Program-made: the position numbers and the translations under genes | Notes under the pieces: model-generated | Database searches by the model: none | Seen by the model: only the letters and a program-made list of their open reading frames with translations | What the model was told of the DNA's origin: nothing | In this document: one piece after another, positions 51,636 to 60,449 of the stretch | How the letters are laid out: each line of letters begins with the position of its first letter | Numbering within the stretch: the stretch's first letter is position 1 | Source of the DNA: Nodosilinea sp. FACHB-141 | GTDB lineage: Bacteria > Cyanobacteriota > Cyanobacteriia > Phormidesmidales > Phormidesmidaceae | Assembly (NCBI RefSeq): GCF_014696135.1 | Contig: NZ_JACJPP010000007.1 | Location: 682,001-746,000, forward strand | Direction: 5' to 3' | Length of the DNA: 64,000 nucleotides

Positions 51636-51683
51636 TTTTCTAACTCTGAGGTGCTTAGAGCCTCAGAGTCAACAGTAGCTGTG

Positions 51684-51714
51684 AAAAAGGGTGTCCCATG
51701 GGATGCCCTTTTTT
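51684..51714 (+). terminator. Terminator downstream of petE
   Basis: AAAAAGGG pairs with CCCTTTTTT, with an inner TCCCATGGGA palindrome and a run of six Ts at the 3' side. A second GC-poor hairpin, ACTCTGAGG / CCTCAGAGT (51643-51669), precedes it. Together they end the petE transcript. Confidence 0.85.
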
Positions 51715-51789
51715 GCTAAGGGACGTCCTAATGAGTTTTTCTTCACGTTTGCTGTGTACACTACTAGCCCACAAACGCTTGTATAGACT

Positions 51790-52239
51790 ATGCAGGTAAA
51801 AGACCTCACCCCAGCAGAATGGCCCTGGCTTCTGCTGCTGGATGCCGATCCGTCGCGAGAGCTAGTCGATGCCTACATCCATCAATCGACGGTGATGGGG
51901 TTGCTGGAGGGGGATGCTGTGATTGCAGTGGTCGTGCTACTACCGCGCGATCGCCAGGTCATCGAAGTAATGAACATTGCCGTTGCCACCAGCCACCAAG
52001 GTAAAAAGCTGGGGAAACTGTTGCTGGCGGCGGCTATTGAGCGATCGCGCCAACTGGGCGCCAAGCGCATGGTTGTGGGCACCGGCAACTCTGGTATTGC
52101 TCAGCTAGCGTTTTACCAAAAGATGGGCTTTCGGCTAGAGTCGATCGATCGTGACTATTTTGTGCGCACCTATCCAGAACCGATTTATGAAAACGGCATT
52201 TGGTGCCGCGATCGTGTCATTCTTACCTTAGATTTTTAG
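51790..52239 (+). CDS. GNAT family N-acetyltransferase
   Basis: A 149-residue acetyltransferase. Motif A reads VMNIAVATSHQGKKLGKLLLAAAI, with the Q/R-x-x-G-x-G/A acetyl-CoA loop, followed by GTGNSGIAQLAFYQKMGFRLES. Substrate unknown. The start ATG 51790 is 150 bp downstream of the petE stop and after its terminator, so it has its own promoter. Confidence 0.88.
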   Translation: MQVKDLTPAEWPWLLLLDADPSRELVDAYIHQSTVMGLLEGDAVIAVVVLLPRDRQVIEVMNIAVATSHQGKKLGKLLLAAAIERSRQLGAKRMVVGTGNSGIAQLAFYQKMGFRLESIDRDYFVRTYPEPIYENGIWCRDRVILTLDF

Positions 52240-52265
52240 CCTGCCTTAATTTCTAGAGGATTAGG

Positions 52266-52745
52266 ATGACCAAATCAAAGCCCCACCTCTATCGGGTAGA
52301 AGTAATATGGACGGGCAACACCGGGTCGGGCACCCAGAGCTACGGCACCTACGATCGCGCCCACACCATTACCGTTGACGACAAACCGGCGATCGCGGCC
52401 TCTGCCGACCCAGTCTTTCGGGGCGACAAAACTAAATACAATCCCGAAGAGCTGCTGGTTGCCTCGCTGTCAAGCTGCCACATGCTGTGGTATCTGCATT
52501 TGTGTGCTGAGGCCAAGGTGATCGTCACCCGCTATGTTGACTATCCGATTGGCACGATGATGGAATCGGGGGACGGCGGCGGGCAGTTTTCTAAGGTTTT
52601 GCTCAGGCCCATTATCACCATTACGCCGGAGAGCGACTCAGAGCTGGCGACACAACTTCATGGGCCGGCTCATCAAAAGTGCTTTATTGCTAATTCGGTG
52701 AACTTTCCGGTGCAGTGCGAACCGTCGGTGCAGCTTGAGCCCTAG
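52266..52745 (+). CDS. OsmC family protein
   Basis: The 159-residue OsmC/Ohr-fold protein shows the conserved NPEELLVASLSSCHMLWYLH motif with its Cys. A second Cys appears in HLCAEAKV and others near the end (HQKCFIANSVNFPVQC). OsmC/Ohr proteins reduce organic hydroperoxides through a Cys pair. The spacing here fits the broad OsmC family, and peroxidase activity is not assured. It lies 26 nt after the GNAT gene in the same direction, probably one transcript. The ATG is preceded by AGAGGATTAGG. Confidence 0.88.
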   Translation: MTKSKPHLYRVEVIWTGNTGSGTQSYGTYDRAHTITVDDKPAIAASADPVFRGDKTKYNPEELLVASLSSCHMLWYLHLCAEAKVIVTRYVDYPIGTMMESGDGGGQFSKVLLRPIITITPESDSELATQLHGPAHQKCFIANSVNFPVQCEPSVQLEP

Positions 52746-52778
52746 GTAACTTTCCAATGGCTGCACTCTGAGGAGGGG

Positions 52779-53792
52779 TTATTGATTTAAAAGCTCTGCG
52801 ATCGCTTCCCGAATAAACGCCTCATCCTCCGGGTTTTGGTAGGGGTTGCCCGCTCGATGGCCCCAGATCGACGGGATAGGCCGGTACTCCGCGTTGGGAA
52901 TCAGCTCTGCCTCGGCTTTGCAATCCTCGGGAGTGAAGTACAGATCGGTAGTGGCGGGCATAACCAAAGTTTTAGCGGTGATTAACCCCATCGCTTTGGC
53001 ATAGTCGCCTTGGTAAACCGGGTTATCGCCCACATCGCAGCGCAGCCAAGTGTCGATCATAGCCAGCAGATTGTGAGGGTCGCGCTGGCGGTAGCCCGCC
53101 TCCCAGCCCCGCAAAATATAGTCTTCAAGGGAGTCGTAGCCCCAGGCCAGGTAGGGCTTAGCTCGGTAATAGGCCTGGGAGGCGGCCCAGCTAGCGTAGA
53201 TTTGGGCAAAGGTGTGAAAGCCGCGATCGGGAGTGCCCTCAAACCGTTCGCCGTTCCAGGTGGGATCACTGGTGAGGGCGGCCCGCAGGCTATAGAGAAA
53301 GATTTTGTTGTGGTCGGTGGTTTTGGCGGTGCCGCAGAGGGCGGCCAGGCGCTGCACGCGATTGGGGTAGAGCGCGCCCCAGTGGTAGCCCTGCTGCGCC
53401 CCCATCGACCAGCCGTAGACTAGGGCCAGCTGGTCGATGCCCAACTCTTGCGTAACTAGAGCTTGCTGGGCGCGCACGTTGTCGTAGTGGGTGAAGTAGA
53501 CGCCGGGCTGGGCCACGACGGGGCAGTTGCTAGGCGAGGTCGAGAGGCCATTGCCCAACATGTTGACCATCACCACACACCAGCGGCTAGGGTCGAGAAT
53601 GCCGCCAGGGCGCACCAACCAATCAACATCGGTGTGCTGGGCTCCGTAGGACGTGGGGTAGAGGATGGCGTTGCTGTGATGACTGTTCAGCTCTCCATAA
53701 ACCTGATACACCACTTCCACTTGGGGCAGTACAACACCGCACTGGAGGGGAAATTCCTGAAGCGTAAACCGCCCCGATGTGACCATACTCAT
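52779..53792 (-). CDS. Alpha/beta hydrolase of the homoserine O-acetyltransferase (MetX)-like family
   Basis: A 337-residue MetX-fold hydrolase. The oxyanion-side NAILYPTSYGA, the nucleophile elbow YGWSMGAQQGYHWG with its Ser, and the His in SIWGHRAGNPYQNP are clear. Asp is likely in TTDLYFTPEDC. The cap region FAQIYASWAASQAYYRAKPY is helical. True MetX acetylates homoserine; homologues outside met operons hydrolyse other esters, so the acceptor is uncertain. The desaturase stop overlaps its ATG by 1 nt, so the two genes form an operon. Confidence 0.85.
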   Translation of the reverse strand: MSMVTSGRFTLQEFPLQCGVVLPQVEVVYQVYGELNSHHSNAILYPTSYGAQHTDVDWLVRPGGILDPSRWCVVMVNMLGNGLSTSPSNCPVVAQPGVYFTHYDNVRAQQALVTQELGIDQLALVYGWSMGAQQGYHWGALYPNRVQRLAALCGTAKTTDHNKIFLYSLRAALTSDPTWNGERFEGTPDRGFHTFAQIYASWAASQAYYRAKPYLAWGYDSLEDYILRGWEAGYRQRDPHNLLAMIDTWLRCDVGDNPVYQGDYAKAMGLITAKTLVMPATTDLYFTPEDCKAEAELIPNAEYRPIPSIWGHRAGNPYQNPEDEAFIREAIAELLNQ

Positions 53793-54727
53793 TAGCTAAA
53801 ATCTGCCGCAATGCTGCGATGGGCTCGCACATAGCCAGCATCTATGCAGGCGAAGTAGGGCTTGAGCTGCCCGTGGGCCGCTGGCAGCGCCTGAAACGGA
53901 ATTGATGGGTAGAGGTGGTGCTCAGCGTGGTAGGGCATGTTCCACATCAGCCAACGTAGAGGCCAGAGGGTGAGCGTGGTGCGGGTGTTGATCAGCGGGT
54001 TGGCATCGTTGGGGCAGCCGGTGTGCTCAGCCAGTAGCACAACCCGCAGTAGGGGTTGACCCACCGCCAGCGGTAGCACCCAGTAGGTGAACAAAAACCA
54101 CGGCTGGCCCAGCAGGGTAGAGACTACCACCACCGCCGCATAGGTCAGCAGCTGAAGTTGCACCGAACGAACCACCTCAGCGTGGGAGCTTTCGGGTAGA
54201 TAATATAGACCGTCTAGTTGCCTAAGGGCGACTTTGCTGTGGCTGCGCACCTTGCCGATCCACCAGGAAATGCCGCTCATCTGCCAGGCGTAGTTGCTTA
54301 AGCTGGTAGGCTTGTCGTCTTCTAGCTCAGGGTCTTTGCCGGGGATTTGGGTGTAGCGATGGTGCCACTTGTGGTAGCGCCGGTAAAACGTACTGTTATA
54401 AAACGACAGCAGCCCTGCTAGCCAGGCTGCTCCGTCATTGAGACGGGGATTAGCGAAGGCGGTGCGGTGGCAGCACTCGTGCATGGCACAAAACATTAGC
54501 GCTAGGCTGGCCCCGTAGATGACCAGGGCGGGCAGCGCCAGCCCCAAGGGAGCAGTGGCCCAAAGGTAGCCGCTGATGGACATCACTGCTAAGTGGCCCA
54601 AAAATTGCCTGGCCCCAGCCCAGTTCGATCGCTGGTTGAGGGTGGCCAAGGCCGCCGCTGATAAGATCTGGCGTGGCTGACGAGGTAATGGTCTGACTTC
54701 GACGGCAGGGGTAGTATTCGTAAGCAT
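53792..54727 (-). CDS. Fatty acid desaturase-like membrane protein
   Basis: The 311-residue protein has the three His boxes of membrane di-iron enzymes: HECCH, HKWHH and HAEHH, with an EHTGCP segment before the last. Four membrane helices (ALPALVIYGASLALMFCAM, TYAAVVVVSTLLG, FLFTYWVLPLAVG and others) are visible. It could desaturate or hydroxylate acyl chains or carotenoids. It is first in the operon with the MetX-like hydrolase, and both are divergent from the GntR regulator. Confidence 0.86.
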   Translation of the reverse strand: MLTNTTPAVEVRPLPRQPRQILSAAALATLNQRSNWAGARQFLGHLAVMSISGYLWATAPLGLALPALVIYGASLALMFCAMHECCHRTAFANPRLNDGAAWLAGLLSFYNSTFYRRYHKWHHRYTQIPGKDPELEDDKPTSLSNYAWQMSGISWWIGKVRSHSKVALRQLDGLYYLPESSHAEVVRSVQLQLLTYAAVVVVSTLLGQPWFLFTYWVLPLAVGQPLLRVVLLAEHTGCPNDANPLINTRTTLTLWPLRWLMWNMPYHAEHHLYPSIPFQALPAAHGQLKPYFACIDAGYVRAHRSIAADFS

Positions 54728-54874
54728 GGTTAACGTTCGGGTAGAAAATGTCTGGGCAACGTCAGATAATTAAAAAATTGGGAAGCAGCCTAGCTGCGAA
54801 ATGCTCGGTTGCTCAAACCACTGTTCCCACAACGACCTACTAACTAAATCGGCCATCACAACAATTCTCTTTCA

Positions 54875-54890
54875 ACTTGTTATGACAAGT
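54875..54890. promoter_or_regulatory. Candidate GntR/HutC-type operator
   Basis: ACTTGT-TATG-ACAAGT is a perfect 6-bp dyad with a 4-bp centre in the region divergent between the desaturase operon and the gntR gene. It has the GT...AC half-site layout of UTRA-type regulators. It lies 75 bp before the gntR ATG and 148 bp before the desaturase ATG. The role is inferred. Confidence 0.45.
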
Positions 54891-54964
54891 GAGCTTAGCA
54901 CAATTATTCGGGGTGACAAAGCCGTTTTGAGGAATGTCTGCCGTCTGTCGATGGTTTCTTGACC

Positions 54965-55681
54965 ATGGCTACTCCGCTACATATCAGCATTTCTGAAAAG
55001 CTGCGCCACCAGATCGAATCGGGGGTGTACAAGTCTGGCGATCGCCTGCCCAGTGAGCACCAGCTGATGGAAACCTTTAGCGTCAGCCGCATTACGGCCC
55101 GCCAGGCGGTAGCGAATTTGGTTAGCCAGGGATTGGCGATCGCCTATCGGGGCAAGGGCGTCTTTGTCACCCCGCAGAAAAAGGTCACCTACTCTCTCTC
55201 CAGCCCGCTGGTGTTTTTAGAGCAAGACATGGCCCGCCAGGAGGTCGCCTTTTCCTTTGAAAGCCTGATATTTGAGCCTACCCCGGCTCCGGCTGAGGTG
55301 GCGGCGGTGCTGGGCATTGCTCCTGAGTCTCGCGTTTACCAGCAAAAAAAACTCTTTCGCATGGATGGGGCCGCTGGAGCGGTTGATCTGTCGTATCTGA
55401 TCGCTGATCTGGGCAAGCGGTTGGCCCCCCTGCTCGAACAGCAGATGAGTTTCCCCACCCTCGCCCAAAACGGCATTCCCATCGAGCGTATAGACGGCGT
55501 AATTGAGTGCACCCATGCCGACTACGACCTAAGCGGTTACCTGGAAGTGCCCCTAGGCCACGCTCTCATGGTTTACCGCTACACGGCCTACAGCAGTGAC
55601 CAGCAGCCGGTGCTGCATGGGTCTACCATCTCCCGCGCCGATCGCTTTTGCTATTCTCTCAGCACGCGATCGGGTCGTTAG
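54965..55681 (+). CDS. GntR family regulator with UTRA domain
   Basis: The 238-residue product has an N-terminal GntR winged helix (residues about 5-68: LHISISEKLRHQIESGVYKSGDRLPSEHQLMETF, then VSRITARQAVANLVSQGLAI) and a C-terminal UTRA ligand-binding domain (FLEQDMARQEVAFS, DLSYLIADL, GVIECTHADYDL). Such repressors bind small acids, amino-sugars or acyl groups. It is divergent from a desaturase/MetX-like operon, its likely target. Start at ATG 54965; a TTG two codons upstream is the only alternative. Confidence 0.9.
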   Translation: MATPLHISISEKLRHQIESGVYKSGDRLPSEHQLMETFSVSRITARQAVANLVSQGLAIAYRGKGVFVTPQKKVTYSLSSPLVFLEQDMARQEVAFSFESLIFEPTPAPAEVAAVLGIAPESRVYQQKKLFRMDGAAGAVDLSYLIADLGKRLAPLLEQQMSFPTLAQNGIPIERIDGVIECTHADYDLSGYLEVPLGHALMVYRYTAYSSDQQPVLHGSTISRADRFCYSLSTRSGR

Positions 55682-55831
55682 AACCAGTGAACCAGCACCG
55701 TGTGCCCAGTCTCTGATCTAGCCTAGAGCAACTGGGCGACTCAGCTAGCCTCGTTATACTGATCACACGCGCCAAGGCCGCAACCTTTGGGGAAGCCGTG
55801 ACGTCAGCAGATAAATCGGTAGGAGGTCACG

Positions 55832-56359
55832 ATGCAACATCGAACCCATCAAGTTATAACGGCAGTAGCGTTAACCGGCTTGGGCCTAGGAGCTTTGGTT
55901 GCTCCAGCGGGGGCGGCTGAGTCAGTGCGTCTCAACTACCGAGGGTTTAGCCGCACGGTGCCCGTGGCGTTATTGACTGCCCTAGCAGAAACCGGTGACT
56001 CCTCCGGCTCGCTTGCCGGGCTGCTCAACCAGGCGGGGCAGAACCCAGCGGAGCTGCGATCGCTACTAACTCGCCCTCTACCCGTCAACTCAGTTGTGCT
56101 CGATCGCTCTCTCAACAGCGGCCCCGGAGAGTGGGCCCTCGATCAGCTCGGCGACTCTATCCATACCAGTAAAGGCGAGGCCGATCGCCAGGCGCTGCGA
56201 GCGGCCTTGGTGCTATCCGCTAGCGACGATAGCCACATCACCCTGCTAGAGGTGCTGCAAAAGTACCCCACTGAAGAAGTGGTGCTGGAGGGCGATCGCA
56301 TTCAGGATGCCTACAATAGTCTGGCCAGTTTTCTGCGGCCCCTGTCAATTTTTCTATAG
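55832..56359 (+). CDS. Stand-alone DUF1400 protein with signal peptide
   Basis: A 175-residue protein of the DUF1400 kind, usually found as an N-terminal domain on cyanobacterial alpha/beta hydrolases. Residues 1-29 are a signal peptide (ITAVALTGLGLGALVAPAGA). The core is VRLNYRGFSRTVPVALLTAL, AELRSLLTRPLPVNSVVLD and ALDQLGDSIHTSKGEADRQA. Here the hydrolase part is absent, so the gene encodes the domain alone. AGGAGGT lies 6-7 nt before the ATG. The domain probably works in the periplasm; its function is unknown. Confidence 0.85.
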   Translation: MQHRTHQVITAVALTGLGLGALVAPAGAAESVRLNYRGFSRTVPVALLTALAETGDSSGSLAGLLNQAGQNPAELRSLLTRPLPVNSVVLDRSLNSGPGEWALDQLGDSIHTSKGEADRQALRAALVLSASDDSHITLLEVLQKYPTEEVVLEGDRIQDAYNSLASFLRPLSIFL

Positions 56360-56384
56360 CCGCTGCTTGAGAACCCCTAGCAGC

Positions 56385-56546
56385 TCAACGGTTCAAAAGC
56401 GAAACCGCTACCATCCCTACCACAATCGCTACCACCAATAGCGTCAGTGGCTCCAGCTTGAACTCTGAGCCTTTGCTAGAGCCCGTGGCGTAAAAGAATG
56501 CGGCAAACACCAGCAATATCACAACCAGATCTAGGCCAGTAAACAC
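56385..56546 (-). CDS. Small two-helix membrane protein, 53 residues
   Basis: GTG start, with GGAG 8 nt upstream. The product begins MFTGLDLVVILLVFAAFF and has a hydrophobic helix at about 5-20, a polar loop (TGSSKGSEFKLEP), and a second helix at about 34-51 (LTLLVVAIVVGMVAVSLL). Such two-helix proteins without charge in the helices are common among uncharacterised cyanobacterial membrane micro-proteins. It is convergent with the DUF1400 gene. Function unknown. Too short for normal ORF calling. Confidence 0.6.
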   Translation of the reverse strand: MFTGLDLVVILLVFAAFFYATGSSKGSEFKLEPLTLLVVAIVVGMVAVSLLNR

Positions 56547-57940
<1,394 letters not shown>

Positions 57941-58030
57941 ATCAACAAAATACAGCGGTGGCCCCTGCGCTTAGGATACAAATCCTGACTACTGGCAAAA
58001 ACTGAGGCAGCGCCTTGACAGATAGCTATT

Positions 58031-58070
58031 GCTTCAAGGGGTGAGGCTAGATGTCCTCACCCCTTGAAGC
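58031..58070. terminator. Bidirectional hairpin between gap1 and the PPP phosphatase gene
   Basis: The 16-bp perfect inverted repeat has an 8-nt loop (CTAGATGT). It is about 90 bp after gap1 and 65 bp after the end of the convergent phosphatase gene. T-tracts are lacking on both sides, so it is a hairpin with a likely but unproven terminator role. Confidence 0.65.
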
Positions 58071-58135
58071 GGTGGTTATACCTGAGGAAAAGCCCTTTGC
58101 CTATCCTGCCTAGGCTGAGGTCGCGCGGTGTCTCC

Positions 58136-58897
58136 CTAAAACGCGGCGCGGGTGGCCATGTCGCGGGGGCGTTTTTTGATCATTGTGGGGTCGAGATAGG
58201 TGATTGCTTCGGCACACGATCGCACCCGTTCAATCGGCTCAAACACATTAACCTGGTAGACGATTTGGTTGTCCCAGTCGAGGGCGGTGAGCCAGCCGCT
58301 GCGGGGGTGGTAAACGCCGGTATCAATATCAAGCCAGCCGCGCCCGGCGACAATTTGGCCAGGGTCTACGCCGGGGAAGGTAAAGGTGATGGTGTGGCCC
58401 GTAATGATCAGCTTGTCGGAGAAAAAGGGTGTCAGGCTACTGTGGAAGGTTTCGCGGATCCAGCACATTTCGTAGCTGCTCTGCTCGGCAACGGGCAGCA
58501 TGGGGTTGACCCCGGCATGCACCAGCCACAGATCGCCTAGGTCAATGTAGAGGGGCAACTGGCGCAGCCAGTCAAGGTGGTCTTCAAGGGTGGCGGCAGA
58601 CCCGTGGTAGCTGGTCAGGGTGGCCTGGCCACCGCTAAAGATCCAGCCCTGAAGGGTGGGAGGGTTGATTTTGCCGTCGACAAAGGTATCGAGAATCAGC
58701 TGTTCGTGGTTGCCCCGCACGCAGCCAGCGGCGTTACGGCGCACAAAGTCGACTACGTCAGCGCTCTTAGGGCCGCGATCGATTAGGTCGCCGACACAGT
58801 AGACTTTATCGTCGGGTTCTGGGGCGATCGCCTCCCACAGCCGCTGAAGGCCGTCGAAGTGACCGTGAATGTCGCCAATAAAAATGCGTCGGGGCAT
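58136..58897 (-). CDS. PPP-family metallophosphatase (serine/threonine phosphatase-like)
   Basis: The 253-residue protein has the three PPP motifs at its N-terminus: GDIHGHFDGL, GDLIDRGPKS and GNHEQLI. His in ITGHTITF and LVHAGVNP complete the di-metal site. Bacterial PPP enzymes dephosphorylate proteins or small phosphoesters. No kinase is adjacent. The start ATG 58897 gives the normal first strand RIFIGDIHG. Confidence 0.92.
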   Translation of the reverse strand: MPRRIFIGDIHGHFDGLQRLWEAIAPEPDDKVYCVGDLIDRGPKSADVVDFVRRNAAGCVRGNHEQLILDTFVDGKINPPTLQGWIFSGGQATLTSYHGSAATLEDHLDWLRQLPLYIDLGDLWLVHAGVNPMLPVAEQSSYEMCWIRETFHSSLTPFFSDKLIITGHTITFTFPGVDPGQIVAGRGWLDIDTGVYHPRSGWLTALDWDNQIVYQVNVFEPIERVRSCAEAITYLDPTMIKKRPRDMATRAAF

Positions 58898-59115
58898 GGG
58901 GTAGGAAATCCATTACCTTTATTATGCCTTAACCCCCAACTCAACTCCTGGTTTTTCGTAATGCTTAAGTGTTTAAAGGCAATTCAACACAGAGTTTCTA
59001 ACTGAAGTTAGAGATTTGGGATTGTTTAAAGGTAAAACGCTTACTTCTAAGGGCAGATGAGGTTTATTCTCATTGTTCTCAGGCATAATAAAGGCCAGCT
59101 TAAAGCACTTACCCC

Positions 59116-59502
59116 ATGCACCAATCCCGATCTCGTAGCCCGCTGCCTACGTCTTCTGCAAATCGAATGCCTGCTCAGCGGCGACGAGGACGGCGGCCAG
59201 CACAACCCTGGCGGCGCTTAGCTCGTCATACTCCAGTCTTTGAGCTGAGTGCTCGGTTGGGGGTGAACTGTTTTTTGGGGCTGGTAGCAGGCGTGTCGCT
59301 GGTGCGATTGGTGCCCTATCTTCAAACTCAGGTGCAGCAGCTCGAGACAGTGCGCCATGAGCTTGACCAAGCGGAGGTAACCCACGCTCGCCTAAGGGCT
59401 GATTTCGATCGCTACTTTGACCCAACCCAAGCCGGTCGAGTAATTCAAGAGCAAACGGGCTATCGCACTAAGTCAGAACGGCAGGTGGTCTGGACGGATT
59501 AG
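59116..59502 (+). CDS. Small bitopic coiled-coil membrane protein (FtsL/FtsB-like)
   Basis: The 128-residue product has an N-terminal basic stretch with many Arg (RRRGRRPAQPWRRLARH), then one membrane segment at about 54-70 (NCFLGLVAGVSLVRLVPYL). A Gln/Glu-rich coiled coil (LQTQVQQLETVRHELDQAEV) and a short tail (RVIQEQTGYRTKSERQVVW) follow. The layout resembles FtsL/FtsB division proteins. Similarity is structural and not sequence-based, so a division role is only a suggestion. Confidence 0.65.
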   Translation: MHQSRSRSPLPTSSANRMPAQRRRGRRPAQPWRRLARHTPVFELSARLGVNCFLGLVAGVSLVRLVPYLQTQVQQLETVRHELDQAEVTHARLRADFDRYFDPTQAGRVIQEQTGYRTKSERQVVWTD

Positions 59503-59735
59503 GTGAGCCTAGACGGCAAATGCAAGCTCCCGCTGACTGCAATGCTTGCAGTCCTACTTGCCTCACCGATAGCGCTACATCTGATTCCTGAATATATTGG
59601 AATGCTCAATGTCCAGGCCAAAGAGGTAGCAACGGATGAATATGAATCAGTCTGTTTGATTCAAAACATCTCGTGTTGATGACTCACTCACAACCTTTAA
59701 TAAGCAAAAAAAGCTTGGACTAATCTACGGAAAAA

Positions 59736-60068
59736 TTATTTTTGCTGTGATTGCAAATCTGTCATCAATATGTTAATCCGCTCGGCGACATCGGCTTTTG
59801 CATTTGGATCAGAATCATGCAAAAACACATCTAGCACAAACCAACGACACAGCGGCGGGTCAATAAAAATTAATCTTAGAATCAGTTGATTCAAAACCTC
59901 TGTCACGAGCTCATCCGGTAAGCGCCGAATTTCATCTCGAATGGCTAAGGCCGTCTCTAAGTCTCGGCTCTCACCGACTTTTGTTACAGCTTGAACCACA
60001 GCCTCAACCAGTTGGGGTAAATTGATTCCCGACTGACTCAATTCGTTAGATAGGGGTTGATCGTCCAA
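59736..60068 (-). CDS. Hypothetical protein
   Basis: Up to 110 residues, predicted all-helical (LPQLVEAVVQAVTKVGES, ETALAIRDEIRRLPDELVTEVLNQL). Its 5' end depends on a TTG at 60068, as no in-frame ATG exists, so both the start and the call are uncertain. I recognise no family. It lies in a sparse region, divergent from the poly-HAMP gene. Confidence 0.45.
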   Translation of the reverse strand: MDDQPLSNELSQSGINLPQLVEAVVQAVTKVGESRDLETALAIRDEIRRLPDELVTEVLNQLILRLIFIDPPLCRWFVLDVFLHDSDPNAKADVAERINILMTDLQSQQK

Positions 60069-60449
60069 GGGAATTGCGTGTTAGAAGGTGAGATAGTAGA
60101 AAGGCTGGTGTAGGCAATGCTAGCTGGCAGTCGAAAAGGTAATTGCATCCATTGCCAACTACTCGCTGCACAGCCTGCAAGCAAATAATCGTTTCAATAC
60201 GAAGCATAATAGATAACTTACCTAAGTTGAGCTAAGACTGCTGTATTGGCATCTCTCTTTGGGCTGATTTATGAAAATTTGGCCTTCTATCCAAGGTATG
60301 AAGCCGATTCTATCCTTTGAGGTAGATGATTCATAAGGGGAGGTATGTTTGCCCTTTGGAAAAACCTTTCGCCGCAGAAATTTACTACCTCGCTGTCTCA
60401 ACCGTCATCCTTTAACCACCATCCTTACCAAAAGCAGTCGTAGAAGTTT
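60069..60449. other. Upstream region of the poly-HAMP gene
   Basis: About 380 bp with no recognised gene. A 32-codon frame (60345-60443) is preceded by AGGGGAGGT, almost touching the ATG, and ends 7 bp before the poly-HAMP ATG. It could be a leader peptide or chance. There are no obvious promoter boxes. Confidence 0.4.
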
